From contig NZ_AP025461.1 in NCBI RefSeq assembly GCF_024347315.1, positions 62,001-126,000 of the forward strand: DNA of 64,000 nt, read 5' to 3'. Positions within the stretch are counted from its first letter, which is position 1. Every line of letters begins with the position of its first letter. The notes beneath the pieces were generated by a model, which was given only the letters and a program-made list of their open reading frames with translations, had not been told where the DNA came from and made no database searches. Positions 37,350 to 46,888 of the stretch are shown piece by piece. Made by a program: the position numbers and the translations under genes. The DNA comes from Vibrio atlanticus (GTDB taxonomy: Bacteria; Pseudomonadota; Gammaproteobacteria; Enterobacterales; Vibrionaceae).

Positions 37350-39137
37350 ATGCATCTTCAACAAGCAAACACCTCAGATTGGCTTTCATCCTCTTGGCAC
37401 CGCAGCACAGAAGCGGGTCTAAAACAGAGACGACTTCCCGAAGACATTCGCCTGCCACAATCGATCCTTAAACAGCGACGTCATCAATCGTCCGACTTGA
37501 TTCATATCGTCGAACGTAATGCTCTCCCTCTGTTTAATCAGATGTTTGCACGCACTGACAGCCGTTTGATTCTGACGGATATTGAAGGGGTAATTCTGGC
37601 AAGTTGGGGACAGGAGCGGTTTAAAGAGAAGCTGACGTCAATTGCACTCAGTTCGGGAGCATGTTGGCAGGAACAACTTAAAGGCACCAACGCGATTGGC
37701 ACCGCCATCGTTGAAGCGAAACCAGTATCTATCATTGGTGAACAGCACTTCATCCACCAGCATCGGTTTATCAGTTGTTCCGCAAGCCCGGTGTTTGATC
37801 ATCAAGGGCAGATGGTTGGCGTATTGGATATTACCAGTGAGCAGCAACAACACGACAGTTCGGTGCAGTTACTGGTTCAAAATATGGTTCAGCTTGTAGA
37901 AAATCAACTTCTGAGTCATATCCCACAAGGCACCACTCGAATCGACCTCGCGTGTGAGAAATCTCTATTACACAGCGGCTGGCAAGGAATTGTGATAGCC
38001 AATGAAGCTGGTGAGGTTGTGGCGCACAATCAGGTCGCCTCTCAACTGCTGGATCAAACCTCGATCGTCGGCGAATGCATCGAGACTCTCTTCAATCGAG
38101 CCTCATTTGATGCACCTTTTGTGTTTGAGAAACAGCACCTCAAGCAACCAACCGCAAAACGCACTAGATCTATTTCGGCATCGTGTGATTTGCACCATGG
38201 TGAACAACAAATTGAACATGCTTGGCAGCAAGCCAACAAGTTAATCGACAAAGGGATCAGCCTATTAATCTTAGGAGAAACGGGCGTTGGCAAAGGCGAA
38301 TTTGTAAAGGCGTTGCACAAACAAAGCCAACGTAAATCTTCGCCCCTAGTAGCAGTAAATTGCGGTGCGCTGCCGAAAGATCTTATCGAATCAGAACTGT
38401 TTGGCTACGCGCCGGGCGCTTTTACTGGCGCAAGCCACAAAGGATTCCAAGGTAAGATCCGCCAAGCAGATAAGGGAATTCTGTTTCTCGATGAGATCGC
38501 CGACATGCCATTGGAGGCTCAGTGTCGATTGCTGCATGTTCTACAAGATAAGTCGGTAGTGCCTGTTGGCTCAAATCAGAGCTATCAAGTCGATTGTCAG
38601 ATCATCGCCGCAACTCATAAAAACCTAGAACAATTGGTCGCTACGGGGGAATTTCGACAAGATCTCTTTTACCGCCTGAATGGCTTGGCCTTTACTCTGC
38701 CAAGCTTGCAACACCGACAAGACAAGCACGCCTTAATCGAGCACATTCATCGTAAATATGCCGAAGACGAACAGACAATCTGCCCGCACTTAATGAGCTT
38801 ACTGTGCGCCTATTCTTGGCCAGGCAATATTCGCGAGTTAGACAATTTACTTAAGGTCGCCGCCCTACTCGCGAGTGATGAAGCACAACTCACACTCGAG
38901 CATGTGCCCAGCCACCTTGCTCAACATCTCACGTTATTAGCGCAAGATAATCAGCATCAACTGACGACTCAAAATACCACCAAAGGCACAACGAATAACG
39001 ATTTAAGAAGTACCGTTGAGGAAACTTTGCTACAAACCTATCAAGCGAACCAAGGCAACATCAGCAAGACTTCGAGAATACTGGGGATCAGCCGCAATAC
39101 CATTTATCGAAAGCTAAAGAGCTTGGGGATTCTTTAA
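37350..39137 (+). CDS. Sigma-54-dependent activator, AcoR-like
   Basis: 595 aa. N-terminal GAF-type sensor (about 55-190: TDIEGVILASWG, LKGTNAIGTAIVEAKPVSI, which is AcoR-like), then a AAA+ domain (about 285-510) with Walker A GETGVGKGE, the sigma-54 contact loop GAFTGA, Walker B GILFLDEIADMP and the arginine-finger region. A Fis-type helix-turn-helix ends the protein (NISKTSRILGISRNTIYRKLK). It activates sigma-54 promoters when the GAF domain binds its signal, acetoin in the prototype. It is divergent from the aldehyde dehydrogenase gene. Confidence 0.9.
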   Translation: MHLQQANTSDWLSSSWHRSTEAGLKQRRLPEDIRLPQSILKQRRHQSSDLIHIVERNALPLFNQMFARTDSRLILTDIEGVILASWGQERFKEKLTSIALSSGACWQEQLKGTNAIGTAIVEAKPVSIIGEQHFIHQHRFISCSASPVFDHQGQMVGVLDITSEQQQHDSSVQLLVQNMVQLVENQLLSHIPQGTTRIDLACEKSLLHSGWQGIVIANEAGEVVAHNQVASQLLDQTSIVGECIETLFNRASFDAPFVFEKQHLKQPTAKRTRSISASCDLHHGEQQIEHAWQQANKLIDKGISLLILGETGVGKGEFVKALHKQSQRKSSPLVAVNCGALPKDLIESELFGYAPGAFTGASHKGFQGKIRQADKGILFLDEIADMPLEAQCRLLHVLQDKSVVPVGSNQSYQVDCQIIAATHKNLEQLVATGEFRQDLFYRLNGLAFTLPSLQHRQDKHALIEHIHRKYAEDEQTICPHLMSLLCAYSWPGNIRELDNLLKVAALLASDEAQLTLEHVPSHLAQHLTLLAQDNQHQLTTQNTTKGTTNNDLRSTVEETLLQTYQANQGNISKTSRILGISRNTIYRKLKSLGIL

Positions 39138-39544
39138 TAATCAAGATGATCAATGGTCCAGTTACTTGAATTTAGTCTGCAAAGTATAAATGCATACTTT
39201 TTAAGTGGGTATTCAATACTTCGGATGAAATTAAAATGTGACTGATGTCATATAATGAGTAATATATATCCACAACACCCTCAAACTACAACCTCCTGAT
39301 TTACCAGGGAATTAAAAACGGCATCAAGTATAAAATATCAACAAATACAATTAGATAATAGAATAAAAACAGCCATACACCTATCTTATTGTTCCTCTCT
39401 AAAAGACATAATCCGGAGCGTTATACCATCCTATTTATATTTTTAATCACCCTATTCTTATTGTGTTCATTATTTAGAATTTTCCATTCACGTATCTTGT
39501 TTAAAATCTCTGAAAAACTACCACTATTTGGTTAGAGAGATAAT
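39138..39544. other. Intergenic region upstream of the second chemoreceptor
   Basis: 407 bp, very AT-rich, no gene, no clear terminator after the activator gene and no recognised repeat. It presumably contains the chemoreceptor promoter. Confidence 0.4.
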
Positions 39545-41785
39545 ATGTTTAACAGTATACGAACGCGAATTGCGGTGAGTGCGGGCGGAGCGATGGCTTT
39601 CACTCTGTTAATCGCCATGGGAATGACGACCAACGCATTTACCGATGTGAATAAACAAGTCACTGAAAAAGTAAAAACGCAGCTGACAGAGGCCACTGCT
39701 ACGGATTTACAAAACACGGCACTTCAACAAGGTTTGAACATCGCTAACCAGCTTAACCCCGTATTAGCGAACCTTAAGCAAGTGCGCTCAATCATCGAAT
39801 TAAGTTCAGAAACCGACGCAAGTGCAGAGCTTATCGTGAAACAGTTTACTGCGGCACTGGAAGCACAAAACAAAGCTGTATTTGCGGGTTACATGGTTTG
39901 GGAAGATAAGACATGGTCACAACAGTCTGTCTTGAAGAACGAGCTCAACGTGAACAGCGAAAATAGCTCAGATACGTCGCTGATTTCAGATAACCAACAA
40001 GACTCGAACACCGAACTGAGCATTAACACAGAATCAGACTCGAATATCGAATCTGGCTCAAACATCGAGTTAAGCTCAAACACTGAGTTAGGTTTTAACA
40101 GTCAAGGCTACCTTGCGCCTTTCTTCTCTCCCAATGACCAGAACAGCTTTGATGCTGTCGCAATGGAAAGCTTTAGCAATACCGATCTCAACAGCAACGG
40201 TGAGCGCAAAGATGACTGGCACTTAATGCCATATCAAACAGGTAAAACGTTTGTGATGGAACCGTATTTTTATTCAGTGCGCGGCAAACAAGAGCTCATT
40301 ACCACCATCAGCCAACCAATCAAACATGACGGAAAAATCATCGGCTCGCTAGGCTTTGATTTATCCCTACATGAACTCCAAAGCCAAAGTGAGTTACTTG
40401 CGCGTAACCTGTTTGATGGCCAAGGAAAAATCCTAATCACTTCATGGAAAGGCATTACACTGGCCAACAGCCGAGCTGGAAATATGGTGGGTAAAAAAGT
40501 CTCTTCTGAATTGGAATCTGAATGGTCAAAGATTCAGTCTATCGCTAACAGAGAAGGCGCCGGTCTTGTGACTTTCGGCGGCGATGAGTACGCGATTACT
40601 GCCATTGATACCAGTGATGCGCCATGGGTAGTCATGGTGTCTGTTCCTAGTAGTCACCTAGCCAAAAGCGTCAATGACTACACCGAGTGGAGTGATGCTC
40701 AGAATTCAAAAGCACTTGAAAAAGGTGTGTGGGCGGGAATCATCGCCGCTCTTCTAGGCATTGCCTCAATGGCATTCATTGCTAACTCTTTGGGCAAGGT
40801 TTTGAACAACTTAGTGGAACGCTTTAAAGATGCCGCACAGGGTGAAGGTGACTTAACTTATCGCATTGAAGTGAAAGGTAAGGATGAAACCGCTCAGCTT
40901 GCACACTGGTTCAATACCTTCCTATCTCGCATACAAGAGATGCTACTTACCGTGATGCTAACGGCTGACCAAGTGGATAAAAACGCGACAGAAGGCCAAG
41001 CTCGTGCTGAAGTTTCACGTGACCAGCTGAATTCTCAAGTTAACGAAGTGAACTCACTTGCCACCGCTATCAATGAAATGAGTGCAACAGCGCAAGAAGT
41101 GGCGAACTCAGCGGTTCAAGCAGCGGCAGCAGCAAGCCAAGTGCAGAGCAACAGTCTCAATGGTATGACGCGCATGGACAATGCCGCCAGTGCTGTAGAC
41201 AGCTTAGCTGTGCAGGTTAACGATGCGCAGCAACAAACACAGAACTTAGTCGATTCGAGCACCGCTATTCAGGGTATCTTGAGCGAGATTGGTGGCATTG
41301 CAGAGCAAACTAACTTACTTGCACTGAATGCAGCGATTGAGGCAGCTCGTGCAGGAGAGGCTGGTCGAGGCTTTGCAGTGGTTGCTGATGAGGTTCGTAA
41401 CCTAGCGAATCGAACTCAAGGTTCAACAGAAGAGATTCGCTCTATGTTGGCTCGCTTAGAACAAGAGACTCAATCTATTGTGGTACTGATGGAGCAAAGC
41501 CAGAACCAAGCGAACAACACAAAAAGTGAAACCGAAGCTGCACATCAAGCCTTGTCTGAAATCAACCAAGCGATTGAAGTGATTAATGACATGAACAATC
41601 AGATCGCTTCCGCGGCTGAAGAGCAAAGCTCTGTGTCAGAAGAGATTAACCGCAATGTCGTTATCATCAATGACACAGCAGTGGAAGTGATGGACACCAT
41701 GACATCATCAGTGGCAATCAGTAATGAGCTGACAGTGAAAGCCGGTGATTTACACGGCGAACTGAGTAAGTTCAAGCTTTCTTAA
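39545..41785 (+). CDS. Methyl-accepting chemotaxis protein with dCache-type sensor and hexapeptide repeat
   Basis: 746 aa. First TM at about 10-30, a large periplasmic sensor of dCache type (about 35-385; [26 protein letters not shown]), second TM at about 398-420, HAMP, and the signalling tip [20 protein letters not shown] (read in parts) followed by [12 protein letters not shown]. Residues 154-183 are five copies of S-N-[TI]-E-[LS]-x inside the sensor, preceded by more Ser/Asn/Asp. It signals to CheA/CheW. The ligand is unknown; amino acids are common for dCache. Single gene. Confidence 0.9.
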   Translation: MFNSIRTRIAVSAGGAMAFTLLIAMGMTTNAFTDVNKQVTEKVKTQLTEATATDLQNTALQQGLNIANQLNPVLANLKQVRSIIELSSETDASAELIVKQFTAALEAQNKAVFAGYMVWEDKTWSQQSVLKNELNVNSENSSDTSLISDNQQDSNTELSINTESDSNIESGSNIELSSNTELGFNSQGYLAPFFSPNDQNSFDAVAMESFSNTDLNSNGERKDDWHLMPYQTGKTFVMEPYFYSVRGKQELITTISQPIKHDGKIIGSLGFDLSLHELQSQSELLARNLFDGQGKILITSWKGITLANSRAGNMVGKKVSSELESEWSKIQSIANREGAGLVTFGGDEYAITAIDTSDAPWVVMVSVPSSHLAKSVNDYTEWSDAQNSKALEKGVWAGIIAALLGIASMAFIANSLGKVLNNLVERFKDAAQGEGDLTYRIEVKGKDETAQLAHWFNTFLSRIQEMLLTVMLTADQVDKNATEGQARAEVSRDQLNSQVNEVNSLATAINEMSATAQEVANSAVQAAAAASQVQSNSLNGMTRMDNAASAVDSLAVQVNDAQQQTQNLVDSSTAIQGILSEIGGIAEQTNLLALNAAIEAARAGEAGRGFAVVADEVRNLANRTQGSTEEIRSMLARLEQETQSIVVLMEQSQNQANNTKSETEAAHQALSEINQAIEVINDMNNQIASAAEEQSSVSEEINRNVVIINDTAVEVMDTMTSSVAISNELTVKAGDLHGELSKFKLS
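40004..40093 (+). repeat. Degenerate 18-bp tandem repeat in the chemoreceptor sensor domain
   Basis: Five 18-bp units encode [24 protein letters not shown] and SNTELG. The units differ at several bases, so the array is old or under selection, but a multiple of three keeps the frame. Confidence 0.75.
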
Positions 41786-41810
41786 TTACCAACAACGTCT
41801 AACAATAACT

Positions 41811-41880
41811 AGGCCGAGAAACACTATGTTTTAGGAGAAACGCAACGTTCTCCGCGAAACAGCATGTTCTCGGCCTATCT
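41811..41880 (+). terminator. Nested hairpins after the chemoreceptor gene
   Basis: Outer stem AGGCCGAGAA (41811) with TTCTCGGCCT (ending 41877), inner stem GGAGAA/TTCTCC around CGCAACG. Probably a terminator or mRNA 3'-end structure, though the T-run is weak. Confidence 0.5.
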
Positions 41881-41922
41881 ATTTTAGCTCCGCACTCAAC
41901 ATTACCCTCACCGAGAAAAAAT

Positions 41923-42756
41923 CTAATTGGAGTCCGACTCCACAAGTTGATTGAGCACTTCTTTGTCTAACACTGGGTGATGTTTGCTCGCTAAAATCAG
42001 CACAATATCCACCGAAGGCAGTGGTGGCATATCTTCCAGAATGTTCAGATCAGAAGTCACACTCAGCTTACCCATCGCGCCAATCGCTAAACCTGCTTTA
42101 ACAATGGCACGTTGCGCCGAAGCGGTATTACTGCACGCCAACAACTGATAAGGCGTACCCTGTTTAGTTAGGCCATTCACTGCCGCTGCGTGATACTTAC
42201 AATCGGTCTGAAACAAGGCTAGTGGGACGGGTTTAGAATCATCGAACACATAGTCTGGGCTGCTTATCCATACTCCCACATCACTGGTAAGCCAATAGCC
42301 CTCTTCACTGTCAGGCGCTCGGGTGACAATTGCAGCATCAAGCCTGCCATCATCCAACCACTCTCTGAGCGTAATGCTTGGCAGGCTGAATACTTGAATA
42401 GAACAGGTGGGTTCTGCTTTCTGCAACAGGCGAATCACTTTTGGCAGAATAGTGTCATTGTAGTCTTCAGGGCAACCGAGTCTTAAAGGTTGTTTGTCTT
42501 CGTAACGCTTTACTTGCTTGAGGGCGGTATTGTGGAGGGCGACCAACTGCTCCGCATGAGAACGCAGCGCTAAGCCAGCCTCTGTCAGCACGAGATTACG
42601 GCCTTCTTTCTGGAAAAGGGTCACGTTGAGTTCTTCTTCCAGTTTGCGCATCTGCGCACTGAATGCCGATTGGGTGCGATTGATCTGTTTCGCTGCACGA
42701 GTAAAGCTACTGGTTTCTACAAACGCGAGAAAGCCTCGCAAAGCATCAATATCCAT
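41923..42756 (-). CDS. LysR-family transcriptional regulator
   Basis: 277 aa. The N-terminal winged helix (about 1-60; MDIDALRGFLAFVETSSFTRAAKQ read in parts, then INRTQSAFSAQMRKLEEEL) and the effector-binding domain follow the LysR layout. The ATG at 42756 follows GGTGGTGA; an ATG at 42774 has no ribosome site. It is divergent from a GST gene 156 bp away, the usual arrangement of a LysR regulator with its target. Effector unknown. Confidence 0.88.
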   Translation of the reverse strand: MDIDALRGFLAFVETSSFTRAAKQINRTQSAFSAQMRKLEEELNVTLFQKEGRNLVLTEAGLALRSHAEQLVALHNTALKQVKRYEDKQPLRLGCPEDYNDTILPKVIRLLQKAEPTCSIQVFSLPSITLREWLDDGRLDAAIVTRAPDSEEGYWLTSDVGVWISSPDYVFDDSKPVPLALFQTDCKYHAAAVNGLTKQGTPYQLLACSNTASAQRAIVKAGLAIGAMGKLSVTSDLNILEDMPPLPSVDIVLILASKHHPVLDKEVLNQLVESDSN

Positions 42757-42912
42757 ATTGAAATCACCACCCATCGTTTTTATTAATGTATTGCATCAAA
42801 ATTATCCGTTAGTGCGCCGCAATACAATCCCCTAAGCTCAAATGAATTCCCCTAAGGCTCAATACCTTACCCTAAGTCTCAAAGCATCCACACTAAACGC
42901 AAGGAAGCAACT

Positions 42913-43560
42913 ATGCAGCTTTATATTGGAAACCAGAACTACTCAACTTGGTCATTGCGCGCATGGCTAATATTCGACAACTACAACCTCAATGCGGAAG
43001 TCATCAAGCTCAAGCTATTCACTTCTGATTTTTACGACACACTAGCTTCAGTGACACCAACAGCCAAAGTTCCAACCCTGGTTGACGGTGACGTTGCGGT
43101 GTGGGATTCACTGGCGATTCTCGAATACGTTAACGAAGCTTACTTGGACGGCGCAGCATGGCCTAAATCAGTGAAAGAACGCGCCCATGCCCGAGCAATT
43201 TCGGCAGAGATGCACTCTGGATTTTTTGCCGTAAGAAATGAAATGCCGATGAACTGCCGCGCTCAACGAAAGCTTGCTTTGAGTGAAGAAGCATTGAAAG
43301 ACATAGCCCGTATTGATGCCATATGGTCGACGCAAATGGAACAATATCCAGAAGGTTGGTTATTTGGTGAATGGTCGATTGCCGATGCGATGTTTGCACC
43401 CCTTGCATTGCGCGTAGAAACCTATGGCATCCAACTTTCAGAGAAGGCATCACAGTATCAACAACGTGTGCTCAACAGTCCATCAGTAAAAAAATGGCTA
43501 GCAGAGGCAAGCTTAGAAACCGATGTGGTTGAAGAGGACGAGGCAGGCGACCAAGTATAA
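42913..43560 (+). CDS. Glutathione S-transferase family protein
   Basis: 215 aa. N-terminal thioredoxin-like domain (1-80) with the catalytic-site region NYSTWSLRAWL and glutathione-binding KVPTLVDGDVAVWDSLAILEY (split here: KVPTLV and DSLAI). All-helical C-terminal domain with WLFGEWSIADAMFAPLALR, the N-capping-box segment of GSTs. It conjugates or reduces with glutathione; the target is unknown. It is divergent from a LysR gene that probably controls it. Its terminator has been split by an IS5 insertion 30 bp after the stop. Confidence 0.88.
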   Translation: MQLYIGNQNYSTWSLRAWLIFDNYNLNAEVIKLKLFTSDFYDTLASVTPTAKVPTLVDGDVAVWDSLAILEYVNEAYLDGAAWPKSVKERAHARAISAEMHSGFFAVRNEMPMNCRAQRKLALSEEALKDIARIDAIWSTQMEQYPEGWLFGEWSIADAMFAPLALRVETYGIQLSEKASQYQQRVLNSPSVKKWLAEASLETDVVEEDEAGDQV

Positions 43561-43589
43561 AATACAAAACACCCTTTCAAGGCTCACTA

Positions 43590-44472
43590 GGGCGTGTTGA
43601 TCTTTCGTGAGTGTTTTTTGAACAGCATGGTAAAGAGTTATAATTTGCTTCGCCAAAAGTAAAACCATAACCAATACCATGCCAAGAACAATGCTAACTG
43701 ATATTCGCTGGGAACTGCTACTCCAAGTTATGAAAAGTACAGGTCGTATTTACGATAAAACTGAACATCGAATGACATTTGAAGGAATACTTTATCGAAT
43801 GAGAACAGGTATTCCTTGGCGAGATCTACCCTCTGAGTTCGGAGAGTGGAGTACCGTTTACAGACGATTTAATCTTTGGTCAAAGAAAGGGATTTTAGAT
43901 AAACTTTTCAAAAGCTTATCTAGCATGGCTGATTTTGAATGGGTCTTTCTTGATGGCTCTATAGTTCGAGCGCATCAGCATAGTACAGGTGCAGCTACTG
44001 AAAGCTCAGAGCAAATAGGAAAAAGTCGCGGGGGCAACTCAACCAAAATTCACTTAGCCGTAGATAGTGGTGGTCTGCCGATTTGCTTTGATTTATCAGA
44101 AGGACAACGCCACGATATAGTGCATGCCGAAAGCTTAGTTGAACAACTCGATGAAGTTAATACTATCGTTTGTGATAAAGGATATGACAGCGAACCTTTC
44201 CGTACTTTTGTTAAGGAACGTGGCGGAGAAACGGTAATTGCTAAACGCAATTACGGACAAGATATAGACAAAGACAGTATGGATTGGTGTCTATACAAGT
44301 ATCGTCACTTGGTCGAAAATGCCTTTGGGAGAATTAAGCATTATCGAGCTATTTCAAGTAGATATGACAAGCTAGAAAGGAATTATGCCAGCATGTTATC
44401 GCTGGCATTCATGTTAATGTGGCTACCGATGTATTGTTGAACACAAAATGTACAGCAAAGATCAACACGCCC
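43590..44472 (+). mobile_element. IS5-family insertion sequence, copy 2 (883 bp)
   Basis: Same ends, length and transposase as 13341-14223, in the same orientation, 29.4 kb away. Flanked by TA (CTAG if the terminal base is included), as with copy 1. It was inserted in the loop of the GST terminator and 116 bp upstream of the secreted epimerase-like gene. Confidence 0.93.
43679..44440 (+). CDS. IS5-family transposase (single ORF, DDE), second copy
   Basis: 253 aa, identical to the protein at 13430-14191, with the full DDE triad (Asp in FLDGS, Asp in CDKGYDS, Glu in HLVENAFGRIK). Identity of the two copies, including non-coding ends as read, points to recent movement. Confidence 0.93.
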   Translation: MPRTMLTDIRWELLLQVMKSTGRIYDKTEHRMTFEGILYRMRTGIPWRDLPSEFGEWSTVYRRFNLWSKKGILDKLFKSLSSMADFEWVFLDGSIVRAHQHSTGAATESSEQIGKSRGGNSTKIHLAVDSGGLPICFDLSEGQRHDIVHAESLVEQLDEVNTIVCDKGYDSEPFRTFVKERGGETVIAKRNYGQDIDKDSMDWCLYKYRHLVENAFGRIKHYRAISSRYDKLERNYASMLSLAFMLMWLPMYC

Positions 44473-44512
44473 TAGTCTGTGAGCCTTTATTTAAACCTTA
44501 ATAATTTGATCG

Positions 44513-44534
44513 ATTGTGATCGCCTAATCACAAT
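44513..44534. promoter_or_regulatory. Palindromic operator candidate upstream of the secreted AGE-fold gene
   Basis: ATTGTGAT-CGCCTA-ATCACAAT, 8-bp perfect arms with a 6-bp spacer, 55 bp before the start codon. The TGTGA/TCACA elements are 8 bp apart rather than the 6 bp of a CRP site, so another regulator may bind. Copy 2 of IS5 lies just upstream. Confidence 0.55.
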
Positions 44535-44588
44535 GTGCAGATGTGATTGTTTATATTCAACTAAATTCAAATAGTTAAGATAAACGTT

Positions 44589-46031
44589 ATGTTACGAGCA
44601 ACCATCGCATTACTCAGTGTCACTAGCTTGGCCGTATCTGCCAATGTCACCCTTCCCTCTGGAGAAGACTGGATCAATCATGCTTCTGAAGGGCTCGCAC
44701 CTTACTGGCTTATGCCGAGCGCACAGGGAGAACCGATAGGCAACTTCCCGACATTTCGTTGTGATGATGGCACCTTGCTCGATGTATCTGATGTGTGTCC
44801 TGAATTGAACAGAGGCTGGATCACTCCGCACTTTGGCAAGGAGTTTACGCGTATGAAATCACGCCAAACCTATGCCTATGGCGTGCTCTATCACCTTACT
44901 GGAGACAAACAAGCTTTAGCGCTTGCCAAGCAAGGTGCCTACTACCTCATTGATCAACTAAAAGATAAGAAAAATGGTGGCTTTATTGGCTACACAAAAG
45001 AGGGAAAAGCGGGTCAAGATTGGCAGCAACGTACCTCTCAAGATCAAGCGTATGCGCTGGTTGGACTCGCGATGTACTACTACCTGACCCAAGACAAAAA
45101 GGTAGAAGAAGCACTCATCGCCCAACAAGCTTTTATCTTTGATAAATATCGACTTAGCGACAACAGCGGTCTTGCTTGGGTACTCGCCGACGGTGAAGAT
45201 GGCAGTGCAAAACGACGTGAACTGGTCGCGCAACTTGATCAAATAAACGGCTACCTGTTGTTAGTCGCTCCTCTGCTCAAAGAGCCCGTCAAAGCCAAAT
45301 GGCTTGATGACTTAAACTGGCTCACGCAAGCCATGATTGATCACTACCACTCTGAAGATGAACAACGCTTCTACGGCGCAATTCACGACAAAGCGGCAAT
45401 GATGCCGAATGCCAATCACAATGATTTTGGGCACACCATTAAAGCGTATTGGATGACCTATCTAACTGGTCATGCATTAAAAAATTCCGATTGGTCTGAG
45501 TTTGGTTTAGACGGTATGAAACACACTTTGGCTCAGGCGCAATATCAAAAAGATTTTGCCAATGTATCTAACTACTTTGGCGAGCGACTTCAGAAGATGT
45601 GGCAAGGGCAAGATATCACGGGCTGGCAAAGCAGACCGTACAGCCAATGGGCGTCATCATGGGAATGGGCTGAGCTTGATCAAGCTGCGATGACGGTATC
45701 GCTTATCGATGGTTCAATGAAAGACGTACTGCAATACACCCTGCCCACCTTTCATGATGTATGGGTAGATCATAAATACGGTGGCGTTGGGCTTGAGCCT
45801 AAGCGTACTAAAGCGTTCCATTGGGGCAATGGCTATCACCAATTTGAACATGCGCTGATTGGCTATTTATATGCTCGACAAGAGGAAGGTAAACCCGCTG
45901 TACTTCACTACGCAAGGCCAACCAACAGCAAGATGCCAATGGAACCTTATTACTATCAAGGAGATGTAATTAAATTAGAGAATCAGAGTGATGGAACGCA
46001 AAAGGTCAGTTTCAACAACATTCGACCTTGA
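44589..46031 (+). CDS. Secreted AGE-family (N-acylglucosamine 2-epimerase-like) protein
   Basis: 480 aa. A signal peptide (about 1-19, ending AVSA) is followed by an (alpha/alpha)6-barrel of the AGE/mannose isomerase/cellobiose epimerase group. Seen are GWITPHFGKEFTRMKSRQTYAYGV (in parts), NDFGHTIKAYWMTY with the catalytic-type His, and FHWGNGYHQFEHALIGY near the C-terminus, again with catalytic-type His. The cytoplasmic relatives convert mannose/fructose or glucosamine epimers and have no signal peptide, so export of this one is notable. It might act on a glycan or sugar in the periplasm. Monocistronic. Confidence 0.75.
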   Translation: MLRATIALLSVTSLAVSANVTLPSGEDWINHASEGLAPYWLMPSAQGEPIGNFPTFRCDDGTLLDVSDVCPELNRGWITPHFGKEFTRMKSRQTYAYGVLYHLTGDKQALALAKQGAYYLIDQLKDKKNGGFIGYTKEGKAGQDWQQRTSQDQAYALVGLAMYYYLTQDKKVEEALIAQQAFIFDKYRLSDNSGLAWVLADGEDGSAKRRELVAQLDQINGYLLLVAPLLKEPVKAKWLDDLNWLTQAMIDHYHSEDEQRFYGAIHDKAAMMPNANHNDFGHTIKAYWMTYLTGHALKNSDWSEFGLDGMKHTLAQAQYQKDFANVSNYFGERLQKMWQGQDITGWQSRPYSQWASSWEWAELDQAAMTVSLIDGSMKDVLQYTLPTFHDVWVDHKYGGVGLEPKRTKAFHWGNGYHQFEHALIGYLYARQEEGKPAVLHYARPTNSKMPMEPYYYQGDVIKLENQSDGTQKVSFNNIRP

Positions 46032-46109
46032 TACCTGATATTCACTCATCGGTACTTTTAGACGTGGTTAACGACTAAGACGGAACTGATGAGTGGCTAG
46101 CTGTTGACA

Positions 46110-46138
46110 AAGCCTGAAAAGAAGATCTTCAGGCTTTT
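46110..46138 (+). terminator. Terminator after the AGE-family gene
   Basis: AAGCCTGAA/TTCAGGCTT stem with a 9-nt loop, followed by TTG and a weak T-run. Confidence 0.7.
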
Positions 46139-46239
46139 GAAATACCGTTGAGCAACATTTATTGGTAGGAATTTAAATGAATACATAAGCAAGTGAATCT
46201 TGTCGGATCTTCAGTTAAACCATATACGGCATCACGAAA

Positions 46240-46647
46240 TCACTTCTTATTATTCTGCTCAACCAACTTTTCATTCCACGCTTCGTTGCCGTCTCGCTTA
46301 CTGACATCATATTCAGAGCAGAACTGCGATATAGTCATATTGTTGTCGCCAGTTGCTAACTTTAATGCCAATTGAACTTGTTGAAGTTTGCTTTGCAGAC
46401 GAAGGTTTTGACCTGCCTTTGGGCTTTTTTCTTTAGCAAACTTTAAAGCAGCATGTTTACGTTCGGCAGCTCCCGCTCGGCGATCCGCTTCTGATAATAG
46501 ATATTTTAGCTGCGCGACACTCTTGCCCTTCTTAAAGGCAGGCTCAAGCAACTCAACGCATTCATCAAATGATGGATTTATAACATATGGATCAATTCTA
46601 TGCGCTTGTTGGCGCATCCACTCTAGCGCGAGCTTTTCATCTGACAT
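46240..46647 (-). CDS. Hypothetical protein, soluble, helical
   Basis: 135 aa from MSDEKLALEWMRQQAHR. Unrecognised. Rich in Lys/Glu/Ala helices (VAQLKYLLSEADRRAGAAERKHAAL in parts), no signal or TM, ending in a basic tail VEQNNKK. Starts further upstream (46680 or 46698) are possible and would add MYGYFFGKDVI. No ribosome site is strong at any of them. It is divergent from the flavin-binding protein gene. Confidence 0.55.
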   Translation of the reverse strand: MSDEKLALEWMRQQAHRIDPYVINPSFDECVELLEPAFKKGKSVAQLKYLLSEADRRAGAAERKHAALKFAKEKSPKAGQNLRLQSKLQQVQLALKLATGDNNMTISQFCSEYDVSKRDGNEAWNEKLVEQNNKK

Positions 46648-46888
46648 AATTACATCTTTACCAAAGAAATAGCCGTACATGGTATCGCTCAATAGCAAAC
46701 CGCTGCAACAACAAATTAAGCTACAGTGTCACATTTAATTTCAAGGAAATTGCAGTTTTCTAAAAGAATCCTCCTTTCACTACCACTTATTCAAACTGGA
46801 TGATCGGAATAAAGTGATGCTGCGTAGATATGTTTTAGTTTGGTTAGTAAACAAGTCGTCGAAAACAAAAGTGAGAAGAAGAGAAGAT

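Larger units (their letters stand above)
43579..44487 (+). terminator. Terminator hairpin of the GST gene, interrupted by IS5 copy 2
   Basis: AAGGCTCAC (43579-43587) and GTGAGCCTT (44479-44487) are perfect complements followed by TATTT. Removing the IS and one TA leaves a 9-bp stem with a 6-nt loop TAGTCT, a normal rho-independent terminator. The element sits in the loop. Confidence 0.7.

Noticed and set aside
44513..44534. Standard CRP site
   Set aside because: TGTGA and TCACA are 8 bp apart instead of 6.
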